From Paenibacillus sp. V4I7 (lineage in GTDB: Bacteria > Bacillota > Bacilli > Paenibacillales > NBRC-103111): a DNA stretch of 64,000 nt. Positions within the stretch are counted from its first letter, which is position 1. Each line of letters opens with the position of its first letter. The stretch is taken from the NCBI RefSeq assembly GCF_030817275.1, contig NZ_JAUSZD010000002.1:1178001-1242000 (forward strand), read 5' to 3'. The position numbers and the translations under genes were made by a program. The notes below the pieces were generated by a model, which was given only the letters and a program-made list of their open reading frames with translations, did not search any database and had not been told where the DNA came from. Below are positions 42,054-51,000 of the stretch, piece after piece.

Positions 42054-42280
42054 AAAGTGAAGAATTCAAAATATATAAAGGGAAAGATATTGATGTTATT
42101 TTTCACTCTGGAAAATGCGGTCATTCGGCAAATTGCGTGAGAGGGTTACCAGGAGTATTCAACGTTAAAAAGAAACCATGGATTCAAGCAGATGGAGAAA
42201 CGGCTGACAAAATCGCAGATCTTATTGATAAATGCCCAAGCGGTGCTTTGCAATATATAAGAAAAGATCATCAAGCATGA
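42050..42280 (+). CDS. yjdI: Mono-cluster ferredoxin-like protein, YjdI family
   Basis: 76 aa from ATG 42050, overlapping the dioxygenase stop. Four cysteines: G-K-C-G-H-S-A-N-C-V-R-G-L-P-G-V-F and D-K-C-P-S-G-A-L, the layout of Fer4_19/YjdI single 4Fe-4S cluster proteins (three cysteines plus H46-like partners vary). Probably an electron carrier. In E. coli yjdI is adjacent to yjdJ, as here. Confidence 0.88.
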   Translation: MKSEEFKIYKGKDIDVIFHSGKCGHSANCVRGLPGVFNVKKKPWIQADGETADKIADLIDKCPSGALQYIRKDHQA

Positions 42281-42293
42281 ATGGGGTAATAAT

Positions 42294-42569
42294 ATGATTG
42301 GAATTAATAAAGATACGAACAGTTTTTATGTAGGAGATCAGGATAAAAGAGATGCAGAATTACATTATGTTCCATCCGGGAATGGAATCATAATCGTAGA
42401 TCACACGTTTGTTACTGATAGTCTGCGAGGTCAAGGAGTAGGACAAGAATTAGTTAGGCGAGTAGTTGAATTTGCCCGGAAGGAAAGTTTAAAGATTATA
42501 CCACTATGTCCTTTCACCAAAAGTCAATTTGACCAACATAAAGATTATGATGACGTATTATTAAAATAA
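42294..42569 (+). CDS. yjdJ: YjdJ-type GNAT acetyltransferase
   Basis: 91 aa from ATG 42294. Minimal GNAT fold with the acetyl-CoA loop D-S-L-R-G-Q-G-V-G-Q-E-L-V-R and the end I-I-P-L-C-P-F-T-K-S-Q-F-D, as in YjdJ/GtnA-like short acetyltransferases where the C-P-F motif follows the last strand. It is 13 bp after yjdI, the same order as in Enterobacteria. Substrate unknown. Confidence 0.9.
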   Translation: MIGINKDTNSFYVGDQDKRDAELHYVPSGNGIIIVDHTFVTDSLRGQGVGQELVRRVVEFARKESLKIIPLCPFTKSQFDQHKDYDDVLLK

Positions 42570-42613
42570 GATACTGATTTTGATAACTTGTTTTCCGAAA
42601 GGAGTGTGTTCAA

Positions 42614-43330
42614 TTGACCGATTTTTCTAAAATGATCCAAGTATTCCCGGCCGATTCCCGGTTTAACGTAGATCAGGGATGGCTGCGCAGCCGTTTAAGC
42701 TTCTCGTTCGGCAATTACTATGACCCCGATAACACCGGGTTTGGGGTTTTGCGAGTATGCAATGACGATGACGTAGATCCTAGCAAAGGATTTGGTGCCC
42801 ACCCGCACAGCGATATGGAGATATTGACAATCGTACTTTCAGGGTCCGTCCGTCATGAAGATAACTTGGGTAATATGGAAGTAACAACAACTGGGGAAGT
42901 GCAGCGAATGAGTGCGGGGTCCGGAGTCGTCCATGCTGAATACAACGCTTCGCAGACTGAACCGATGAGAATTCTTCAAATGTGGTTCATGCCAAATGAA
43001 CGGGGATTAGATCCTTCCTATGAAACCCGCAGGTACAATTCGGAGAAGTTAAAGAATGCCTTGCTCCCCATCGTTGATCCGCAGGGATCAGAGCAGATTG
43101 TTAAAATCCATCAAGACCTAACTCTCTATTTATGCAGATTGGATAAAGATAAAGATATTACTTTTCGGCAGGAAGATGGACGCCGGATATTCCTTTTCGT
43201 CATTGAGGGACGACTCACTGTAAATGATACTCGGTTAGGTGAAGGGGATACGGCTCGAATCGAATCTTTGGCTCAGTTGAGCATCATGGCGGAGGAAGAT
43301 GCATTTCTAATGCTGATTGACCTTCCATAA
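42614..43330 (+). CDS. Pirin-family bicupin protein
   Basis: 238 aa from TTG 42614, with GAAAGGAGTG about 9 bp upstream. N-terminal cupin has metal ligands in H-P-H-S-D-M-E-I-L (H-P-H and E) and V-V-H-A-E-Y-N, preceded by F-G-A. This is the pirin/YhaK/YhhW pattern; some members are quercetin dioxygenases, others redox sensors. It belongs to the same run of genes as the ring-cleaving dioxygenase, consistent with quinone or flavonoid stress. Confidence 0.92.
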   Translation: MTDFSKMIQVFPADSRFNVDQGWLRSRLSFSFGNYYDPDNTGFGVLRVCNDDDVDPSKGFGAHPHSDMEILTIVLSGSVRHEDNLGNMEVTTTGEVQRMSAGSGVVHAEYNASQTEPMRILQMWFMPNERGLDPSYETRRYNSEKLKNALLPIVDPQGSEQIVKIHQDLTLYLCRLDKDKDITFRQEDGRRIFLFVIEGRLTVNDTRLGEGDTARIESLAQLSIMAEEDAFLMLIDLP

Positions 43331-43350
43331 AAACGAATAGGAGGGTTTGT

Positions 43351-43677
43351 ATGAAAGAGGTACTTGTGGTTAGGCATTCGGTTGGAGGTAGGACATTTAT
43401 TCATACCGAACAACAACCCATGGAATATTCGGTGAGACAAATGGGTCAGGGTTGGAGAATTGCTTTAATCATGACACAGGACGTGGATATTCATGAGATA
43501 CTCCGTTGGAAACAGGAATTGAATGTATTTCTATTTTGGGAATATGATGATCAACCTGCGAAAAAAATTTGGTTTTATGTTAAAGAAGGTCCTGTCACGT
43601 ACGACGATCAGCTCAAGCAGATTACTATTTTCGCTGAGTCTCGGATCGAGTATATTCCGGATGAATTTGGCATTTAA
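43351..43677 (+). CDS. Hypothetical protein, 108 aa
   Basis: ATG 43351 after ATAGGAGGG gives a 108-aa soluble protein with alternating beta-like segments (V-V-R-H-S-V-G-G-R-T-F-I, W-R-I-A-L-I-M-T, K-K-I-W-F-Y-V-K) and no cysteine. I do not recognise a domain. It sits 20 bp after the pirin gene and about 50 bp before the GAPDH gene in the same direction, so it is part of this operon. Confidence 0.65.
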   Translation: MKEVLVVRHSVGGRTFIHTEQQPMEYSVRQMGQGWRIALIMTQDVDIHEILRWKQELNVFLFWEYDDQPAKKIWFYVKEGPVTYDDQLKQITIFAESRIEYIPDEFGI

Positions 43678-43726
43678 ATCATGGATGGCTAAGAATATTT
43701 TATTTAACATTCTATGGAGGTTAACT

Positions 43727-44725
43727 ATGGGCAAAATAGGAATATTCGGATTTGGGCGTATTGGAAGGCAATTATTAAGAGTCGCTTTGCAGGATCAACT
43801 TTTCGTTCCGGTTTCAATTTCAGATATTAAAGATGAAGCGACACTTGCCGCTCTTTTCGAAGTGGATACTAACTATAAACGCTGGCCCGAAGATGTCTCC
43901 GGACGGGATGGTCTAATGGTTATCGGCGGACGGGAAATTCAGTTTATCAATTCGTCTAAAGAAGTTCCGGATTGGAAGGTCTTGGATGTGGATCTGGTAA
44001 TCGACTGTACAGGCCGAGCCGTTACCCGTGCTATTGCTCAAGTTCATTTGGATCGTGGTGCAAATCGAGTACTGGTTAGTGGACCAAGCAAGAGCCTTGA
44101 AGATTGTGATGCTGTATTGCTTAGAGGGATAAATCTGGATAGTTTCGACCCGGATAAGCATAAAATCATTAGTATGGCGAGTTGTACGACAAATGCATTG
44201 GCTCCAGTCATCAAAATCGTAAGAGAAAACTACGGGATCAAATATGGTCTATTCTCGACCGTCCATTCCTATACAAACACGCAATCGCTTACGGATCAGC
44301 CTATGAAGGATCGAAGGGATTCGTGGGCCGCTGCGGAAAATATCATCCCTTCTTCATCTGGAGCTGCAAGAGCCCTTAAATTCATATGGAACGATTTACA
44401 GATTACAGGTAAGGCATACCGAATTCCAACTCGTACCGGAAGTATTGCTGAATTAAATCTTGTTACAGAAAAGCCGTGTACGGCACAACAAGTAAACGAT
44501 ATTTTCCGTAGTAGCGCCACGGATGGTCAGTTGAAGGGAGTCCTGGATGTTTTAGAAGGCGAATGGGCCTCTTCTCGTATCGTAGGCGATTCCCATTCCT
44601 CCATCATTGACCTACCATTGACTCAAGTACAGGGAGAACTCCTGTCCGTTGCAACATGGTACGATAACGAATGGGGTTACGCTTCAAGGTTAGCTGAAGT
44701 TGCGGCTTATCTAGTAAATAAGTGA
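43727..44725 (+). CDS. Divergent type I glyceraldehyde-3-phosphate dehydrogenase
   Basis: 332 aa from ATG 43727 (ATGGAGGTTAAC upstream). Rossmann motif G-F-G-R-I-G-R, catalytic C153 in A-S-C-T-T-N, His in T-V-H-S-Y-T-N-T-Q, and substrate loop S-S-S-G-A-A-R all present, so it should be active. Compared with glycolytic GAPDH it is divergent (S-D-I-K-D at the cofactor site, where the Asp-Lys suggests NAD rather than NADP use; N-T-Q-S-L-T-D-Q). It is in a stress operon and not with pgk/tpi, so it may be a second, specialised enzyme (erythrose-4-phosphate, arsenate-linked or oxidant-tolerant). Confidence 0.88.
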   Translation: MGKIGIFGFGRIGRQLLRVALQDQLFVPVSISDIKDEATLAALFEVDTNYKRWPEDVSGRDGLMVIGGREIQFINSSKEVPDWKVLDVDLVIDCTGRAVTRAIAQVHLDRGANRVLVSGPSKSLEDCDAVLLRGINLDSFDPDKHKIISMASCTTNALAPVIKIVRENYGIKYGLFSTVHSYTNTQSLTDQPMKDRRDSWAAAENIIPSSSGAARALKFIWNDLQITGKAYRIPTRTGSIAELNLVTEKPCTAQQVNDIFRSSATDGQLKGVLDVLEGEWASSRIVGDSHSSIIDLPLTQVQGELLSVATWYDNEWGYASRLAEVAAYLVNK

Positions 44726-44839
44726 AATTGCTAATAAATTGAAAATATAATTTTTTATACACGTGGGGCTATCGAACATTGATGATAGTCCTTTCTCCTA
44801 TTATTTAGTGAACCTGAAGTCAAATAAAGGGGGGGTGAA

Positions 44840-45931
44840 ATGTTGGTTGAGAAAAAAGTAACCTGGTTGGAGCTTTTTTATGATCTACTTTTTGTAGCAG
44901 CAGTATCAAAAGCGAACCACGTCTTGCTGCATGCCGATCATGGGACTATTTCCATTGAATACTTAACCAAATTTGTTTTAATCTTCATTCCAATCTGGTG
45001 GGCGTGGGTAGGACAAACTCTCTTTAATAATCGTTTTGGCCAAGATATCGTTACTCAAAGGATATTCATGTTCCTACAACTATTCTTTGTTTTAATTATG
45101 ACAGCAAGCCTATCCGTTAATTTTGATCTCTTTTATATTCCCTTCTTTGTAGGCTATATTGGTTCGAGAGCACTGACAGCTATTCAATATCTTACGGTAC
45201 ACAAAGCAACAGGCACACATCAACAAAAGACCGCTCTATACTTGGGGACTCGCTTTTGGATTGGAATATTGATATCCTCTTGCTCGTTTTTCTTCGATTC
45301 ATGGATCCGTTACGCGATTCTGTATGCGGGAATTGTTGTAGATATTTTGCTGCCGCTAATCGGCCGGCGGTACCTGGTAAAAACACCCATACATACCCAT
45401 CACTTATTGGAACGCTTTGCATTGTTTACACTTATTCTTCTTGGTGAATCTGTGATCAGTATACTTGCTGTTTTGCAGTCAAGTGATTGGACCTTGGCAT
45501 CCATTTTGTTTGCCACATTTACATGTATATTAGTTATTGCTATGTGGTGGCAATATTTCGATAATATTGAAAGGAAAGTGAGCAAAGAAATACAAACTGC
45601 AGGTCAAACTATTATCTACGGACATCTTTTCATTTATTTATCCATGAGTATGATAGCTGCCTCGATCCAATTGTTATTTAAGGAACAACTTAATTATCTA
45701 TTCATGTTGGGTTTTATTTTTGGATCCGTACTGCTTTATTTTTTTTCTACATCACTGGTTTTTCACCGATACAGACACAAACACCTACGCCTGAAGCACT
45801 ATCATTTGGTGATATTATTAGGGATAATTGGATGTTTTATGGCGTTGGACTTGTTTTTTCATGTACCTAATTATGCAATCATCGGAGAGATGATGGTATT
45901 TTTTATCGTATACGCAAAATTAACGACTTGA
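44840..45931 (+). CDS. Low temperature requirement protein A (LtrA) family membrane protein
   Basis: 363 aa from ATG 44840 after GGGGGGGTG. The start V-T-W-L-E-L-F-Y-D-L-L-F-V-A-A-V is the LtrA signature. About ten membrane helices follow, with H-H-L-L-E-R-F-A-L-F-T-L-I-L-L-G-E-S-V in the middle and M-W-W-Q-Y-F later. Family function is unknown; it was first linked to growth at low temperature in Listeria. Last gene of the stress block. Confidence 0.9.
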   Translation: MLVEKKVTWLELFYDLLFVAAVSKANHVLLHADHGTISIEYLTKFVLIFIPIWWAWVGQTLFNNRFGQDIVTQRIFMFLQLFFVLIMTASLSVNFDLFYIPFFVGYIGSRALTAIQYLTVHKATGTHQQKTALYLGTRFWIGILISSCSFFFDSWIRYAILYAGIVVDILLPLIGRRYLVKTPIHTHHLLERFALFTLILLGESVISILAVLQSSDWTLASILFATFTCILVIAMWWQYFDNIERKVSKEIQTAGQTIIYGHLFIYLSMSMIAASIQLLFKEQLNYLFMLGFIFGSVLLYFFSTSLVFHRYRHKHLRLKHYHLVILLGIIGCFMALDLFFHVPNYAIIGEMMVFFIVYAKLTT

Positions 45932-46020
45932 GTTTTTTGGGACTTTTCCAAAAATTATATAGATGAAGAAAGGATGGCAGACATGAGAAAGGTTGATGTG
46001 AAAGAAAAAGCAAGGACTCG

Positions 46021-46125
46021 TGAGCTGCAGGCTGCCGGTGATAAATCCAGTGGCCTATTCCTTAAAACCGAGGAACGGGCAGTAATGTTAAACAATTCTA
46101 TTGACTCCATTTTGAGATGGGAGTA
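46021..46125 (+). repeat. Array repeat copy 26 (right part)
   Basis: GCAGGCTGCCGGTGATAAAT, CCAGTGGCCTATT and GAGGAACGGGCAGTAATGTT correspond to the centre and right arm of copies 16 and 17; ATTGACTCCATTTTGAG (46104-46120) then matches the sequence after copy 19. The left arm is missing. The frame through it (45983-46210) is probably not a gene. Confidence 0.78.
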
Positions 46126-46161
46126 TAATTCTTCCAATTTATCATTAGAGGGGGTTATAAA

Positions 46162-46828
46162 ATGTCAGTTGAAAATTATGCATTTCACAAAGGAACTCAT
46201 CAAAATGTGAGTGTAAAATATCAATTATTTTTACCATATGATTATAAATCAAAAACAGACAACGATTATCCTTTAATTTTGTTCCTCCACGGTGTTAAAA
46301 AACGTGGAGAGGATATTCGTATGTTAGATGGTTACGGGCTTACTTGGATTGCAGAAAGCAAACAAGACTTCCCTTTTATTGTAGTTCACTCCACAATGTC
46401 CCTCCAATTCTAATTGGGCATTGGAATATCATTCGATCATAGCCTTGGTTAATGAAATAATAACAAATTACCGAATTGATTCTGACAGAATATATGTTAC
46501 TGGATTTAGCATGGGTGGAAACGGTACATGGGATTTCGCTTCAAGATCGTCTGAGATATTCTCTGCTGCAGTTCCAATTTCAGGGTGGTTCGATTCAGAG
46601 AAGGCTATGTTACTAAAAGATGTACCTATATGGGCTTTTCATTGTGAAGACGACGATATTGTCCCAGTTTCAGGAACAAAGGATATGGTTAAGGCTTTGA
46701 TAAGTATTGCTGGGAATGTAAAATTTACTTATTATTCTGGACTAAAGCATGATCACCGAGTAATGCACGAAACATTCAATAATGCAGAACTATATACTTG
46801 GTTGTTGAATCAAAAAAGAAAAATATAA
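46162..46828 (+). pseudogene. Esterase/PHB-depolymerase-like alpha/beta hydrolase, frameshifted
   Basis: ATG 46162 after GAGGGGG reads Y-Q-L-F-L-P-Y-D-Y-K and Y-P-L-I-L-F-L-H-G, then stops at 46413. The frame resumes near 46400 with S-N-W-A-L-E-Y-H, nucleophile elbow G-F-S-M-G-G-N-G, acid residues in C-E-D-D-D-I-V-P, and catalytic His in L-K-H-D-H, to TAA 46826-46828. A small indel around 46392-46405 splits an otherwise complete 220-aa serine esterase. It lies between repeat copies 26 and 27, like an array unit. Confidence 0.82.
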
Positions 46829-46957
46829 TCTTTGGTGATTTAACTCCCCATGAAAATTAAATCCGCGAAAAACCTCAAAAAGACAATAATAAATTAGGCC
46901 TAGCCAAATGAATTTTTAAAAAAGGCTGTGCCTGAGAAGAGATATGAAATTAAAGTA

Positions 46958-47042
46958 ACGGCTAACGGGGAACTTAGTGGAGAAGCTTGCCACGATGTTG
47001 CTCCTTTTTCAATAAGTAACGGAGATTAGTGAAGAGAATTAG
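46958..47042 (+). repeat. Array repeat copy 27 (complete)
   Basis: Left arm CGGCTAACGGGGAACTTAGT, central hairpin GGAGAAGCTTGCC/GTTGCTCCTTTTTC, right arm AATAAGTAACGGAGATTAG. Confidence 0.82.
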
Positions 47043-47084
47043 TGTATAATATAACGAAAGTTTTCTAAGGAGTGACATAGGATC

Positions 47085-47226
47085 ATGAAAAGTTGATGAT
47101 AATGTGCGACACTTCGAACGGTTTTTTGGTCAGGGGATCTTATTCACAGTTCCACATAATCTTAATGAAACGGGGCATGTCAGAGTAAATAATTGGCAAG
47201 AAGTAAAGAACTATTTTCTAAACTAA
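47085..47226 (+). pseudogene. Short decayed gene between repeat copies 27 and 28
   Basis: ATG 47085 after CTAAGGAGTG reads only M-K-S before TGA. Shifted by one base, 47095-47226 is open: N-V-R-H-F-E-R-F-F-G-Q-G-I-L-F-T-V then V-R-V-N-N-W-Q-E-V-K-N-Y-F-L-N. This looks like a small protein of about 50-60 aa that has lost its frame near the start. TATAAT-like sequence at 47045-47050 may be its promoter. Family not recognised. Confidence 0.45.
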
Positions 47227-47244
47227 GTAAATAGTTGTTAGAGG

Positions 47245-47272
47245 TCTAACTAACGAAAACTGTAGCGCAGGA
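47245..47272 (+). repeat. Array repeat copy 28 (left arm)
   Basis: TCTAACTAACGAAAACTGTAGC followed by GCAGGAGCC; no right arm. The 140 bp after it show nothing else. Confidence 0.65.
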
Positions 47273-47408
47273 GCCTTAGCGATGAATAGGATACAATCGA
47301 TTCCATTGCATCTTAACGGTTAAAGAATTCAGATGTGAGAGTTAATTAAGAGCTTTTTTGTCAGATAGTTCTGTGAAATGTATAAGAAATCAGTAAATTA
47401 TTGAAGGG

Positions 47409-47451
47409 AAAAAGCTATGAATTCAGATAGAATTCATAGCTTTTTTTAATG
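47409..47451 (+). terminator. Strong hairpin with T run
   Basis: AAAAAGCTATGAATTC and GAATTCATAGCTTTTTTT form a 15-bp perfect stem with a 4-nt loop. Confidence 0.85.
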
Positions 47452-47619
47452 CCGATTGTCAGAAAACTTCGAAGTTTTGTTATAAATTTAGATGTTTCCT
47501 GCAATGTAAGCGCCTTTAAAATAATTTATACTAACTTCAATGGTAGAAAGTTTTAGATGACCAGCTAATGAAATGGGTTTCATAACGAAAGCGTACATGG
47601 ATTTTGGGGAGGCTAACCA

Positions 47620-48009
47620 TTGCAATTGTCCTCTGATCCCAAAGGCTATATCTCCGCTTTACGTGATATGGCGGTCCAGCATGGTATTTCTGTACCTCTA
47701 ATAGCATGTGTAGGTCAAGGGGGATTGCTTGAGGCTTCAGGGTTCTTTGAAGATGTGGTGCCAACGTGCAACTTTTATCCAAATGCCCGTGATCCGTTCT
47801 TTGAAGAGAAAGTACTCTTTTATAGGGAGGAATTAGCCCGGTGCGGGTATCCGTTACTTGTCACGGAAACGAATCGTTCGCATTTTCTGCTTCGCAGATT
47901 GTTATCTGCCGGTGCAAAAATGCTGGGACCTTATCTGCAAGCTTCAGGGACGAACTTCGGATTTACGAATGTGACTAATAATTGGGGCAATCCGCTTTCC
48001 TTCCCCTAG
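47620..48009 (+). pseudogene. Beta-galactosidase-like (GH35) internal fragment
   Basis: 130 codons in frame encode G-Y-I-S-A-L-R-D-M-A-V-Q-H-G-I-S-V-P-L-I-A-C, P-T-C-N-F-Y-P-N-A-R, T-E-T-N-R-S-H-F-L-L-R-R-L-L-S-A-G-A-K and L-Q-A-S-G-T-N-F-G-F-T-N. This fits the internal part of GH35-type beta-galactosidases, with T-E-x-N at the second catalytic position. Both ends are missing, and TAG 48007 cuts it. It lies directly upstream of the GH30 gene and its cre-like site. Confidence 0.6.
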
Positions 48010-48027
48010 GCAGAGTACATAACAAAG

Positions 48028-48041
48028 TGAAAGCGCTCACT
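48028..48041 (+). promoter_or_regulatory. cre-like site (CcpA) before GH30 gene
   Basis: TGAAAGCGCTCACT agrees with the catabolite-responsive element core (TGWAANCGNTNWCA, one mismatch), 40 bp before the start of the glycosidase gene. Suggests carbon catabolite repression. Confidence 0.55.
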
Positions 48042-48081
48042 AAATGGCAAAAGACCAATTTAACGTAAAGGGGTAAAGCGT

Positions 48082-51000
48082 TTGAAAAGTAAACTTTTGA
48101 AGAAATTCACTGCCACACTTCTCACCAGTACTTGTTGTTTCGGTCTGTATGGTGGTTCTTCGACCGCCAGTACGGCAACAGAAGTAAGCCTGCCGATAGA
48201 CGCCTTTGTTTCCATCGATGCATCGGCTAAGTATCAGAAGATCGATAACTTCGGTGCATCCGATGCGTGGTCGATGGAACAGCTTGGAAAGTACTGGACG
48301 GATGAAAATAAAACACGCGTTGCGGATCTTCTTTTTTCCAGAGAGAAAGGGATCGGACTGTCATCTTGGCGCTTCAACATCGGTGCAGGCTCCACGGAAA
48401 CGGACAAATCCATTATTACGAATCCATGGCGGCGAGCGGAAGCGTTCAAATCGGATATGGATGGCGGCTATGATTGGGGCAAGCAAGCGGGACAGCAATG
48501 GTTTCTAAAGGCTGCCAAGGATCGAGGCGTCGGTGACCTGATCGCCTTTGTCAATAGTCCGCCGGTCTGGATGACAAAAAACGGTCACGCTCAGCCGGAT
48601 TCAACCGTAGGTTCCACCAATTTGAAGGAGGGTTATGAAGACGAATTTGCCGCCTATTTAAGCGACGTGTTGGAGCATTTTAAAAAGGAAGGACTTGAAT
48701 TTAAGTATATTAGCCCGATTAACGAGCCGACTTGGGATTGGAACAAAGCCGGACAGGAAGGAAACCGCTATAATAATGAGGATATAAAGCGCGTCATTCT
48801 CGAGTTGTTCCGGCAGCTTCAGGCCAGAGGGCTTTCAGCGCAAATCAGCGCGCCAGACGGCGTGGAGATCACTGCGCTGCTCGACGACGAAGTATATAAG
48901 ACATTCGCGAATAAAGAACAATACACAGGCGGCGCCAATAGTCTGGGAGTCGGCAAATACCGCGAATATATCAAGGACCTGCTCGGTGACCCGGAGCTAA
49001 AGGAAGCGATCGGCAATAAAATCGCATCACATTCCTATTGGTCCGATTATAGTAAACCAGGCGACGACCGTCTCGGTACGCTTAGGGAGCTGCTGGGTGC
49101 TAACCTGAAAAAATATGATGCGGCCGCCAAATATTGGATGAGCGAATATTGCATTCTCGGTTCATACGGATCGGGTCGCGACTTGGGTATCGATCCCGCT
49201 CTTTACGTTGCCCGTACGATTCATTTCGACCTGGCGTGGGCGAATGCGTCAGCATGGCAGTGGTGGACGGCAGTCTCCAAGGAAGATTATAAAGATGGCT
49301 TAATCTATACCGATTTCAACAATGCCGGGGACGAGCAAAACATCCTGACTTCGAAAATCTTGTGGGCGCTCGGCAATTACAGCAAATTTATTCGTCCTGG
49401 CGCCGATCGCATCGCGCTTACGGGGTTGGATGAGCAAGCGCGGAGCGGGCTGCTAGGTTCTGCTTACAAGCATGACGGAGAGAAAACAGTAACGGCTGTC
49501 TTCGTCAACGACAGCCAGGAGGATAAACGAATCAAGCTTTCATTAAGCGGGCTCGATGAGAAAGACGCCATTTCTGTTATGAAGTCGTATATCACATCAG
49601 GCATCCGGGATCTTGCTCGAGGGCAGGATGCGCCGATTCAGACGGATGGAACGTTCGAAACTGTCATTCCCGCCCGTTCTGTCGTGACGCTGAACGGAGA
49701 TCTGGTTAAGGACAAGAAGCCTGAAGCTCCAGAGATTGTTAACGTAAAGCCTATGAATAAAGGGCTGAAAATCGAATTCAGCGCCCCGAAAGGCGCGTAT
49801 GAATATGAAGTGAGATACGGGGCGCAAAGCGATATCCGGGAACAGAAGTTGACGCTGATGTCCGATGATGCGTTCGTCCTTCAAGGTTTGGAAAATGGCA
49901 AACCCTATTTTGTCACCATCCGAGCCGGCAACAAGAACGGGTTCGGTCCGCCTTCGAAGCGGGTTTACGGCACCCCGGAGCTGCTGGCCCCAATAGGTGT
50001 CAAGGCAACGGGTTCAGACGGCGGCTTTAAGGCAATCTATGACATTGAAACAGGCGTTCCCTCATATCGCGTTCGATATGGAACGCAGCTTGGCCATTAC
50101 GATAAAGAAGTGGTAAGCGGGACGCCGAACGGGACGATTCAAGTCGATGGGCTCGTAAACGGCACAACTTATTACGGGGTCGTGGAAGCGGTGGACGGCC
50201 AGGATGTCAGTCCTTCATCGGCCCAATTTCAAGTGAAGCCCGATGTGCCGGCTCCTAGCAAAATCATTGCCATTCCGGGCGATAACAAAGCGCACCTTGA
50301 ATTCACTCCGGTAGAAGGTGCCACCAGCTACAACGTTCAGGTTGTTTCTGGCTCGCAGATCATTTCTACCAATAAAAACTCTATTGAATTGGATGGCTTA
50401 ACCAATGGATCGCCAGTTGCCGTTCGTGTGTCCTCCATCGGTAAAGGCGGTAATGGTGCTGGTTTCACGGAAACGATGGTGACACCGAAAGATGAGGATG
50501 TTCGCTTAGAAGACGATTTTGAGAACATGGACATGACACTCTACCAACAGGATCTTAGCAATTGGCTCATGAAAGACGGCCTTTTGAAGCATGCTTCAGG
50601 AGGAGATAACCAGGGGGAACTCGGCGTCAATGGATTGCAGCTGATCGATGGCACAATTACGGCGATTGCCAAACAATCGACGGCAGGAGCCGATTGGGGC
50701 ATCGCTTTCCGCGGAAATAGCTACGCGAAAGGATACATGTTCGGCTTCGAAAACGGCGCGCTGTTCATTCGCAGAGACGGTCAAAATTTGGCTGCTTCCG
50801 CTCCATTCACTGCGAAGCTGGGTGAGCTTTATCAACTAGAGGTTCGACTGAACGGGAAACGTATTCAGGCCTTTATCGACGGGAATCGGGTATTTGACCT
50901 GATGGACACGGTTTACACGAGTGGTCGTGCTGGTCTTCACAGTTGGGCTGACGCGGAATTCTCCTACTTAAAAATCGCTCGTGAGACTGATAACTTTAAG

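Noticed and set aside
43523..43726. N-terminal extension of the GAPDH gene
   Set aside because: It overlaps the end of the preceding gene, and the Rossmann start M-G-K-I-G-I-F-G-F-G at ATG 43727 with a ribosome site is the normal GAPDH N-terminus.
45974..46210. 78-codon ORF through repeat copy 26
   Set aside because: Most of it translates the repeat itself and it overlaps the start of the esterase gene.
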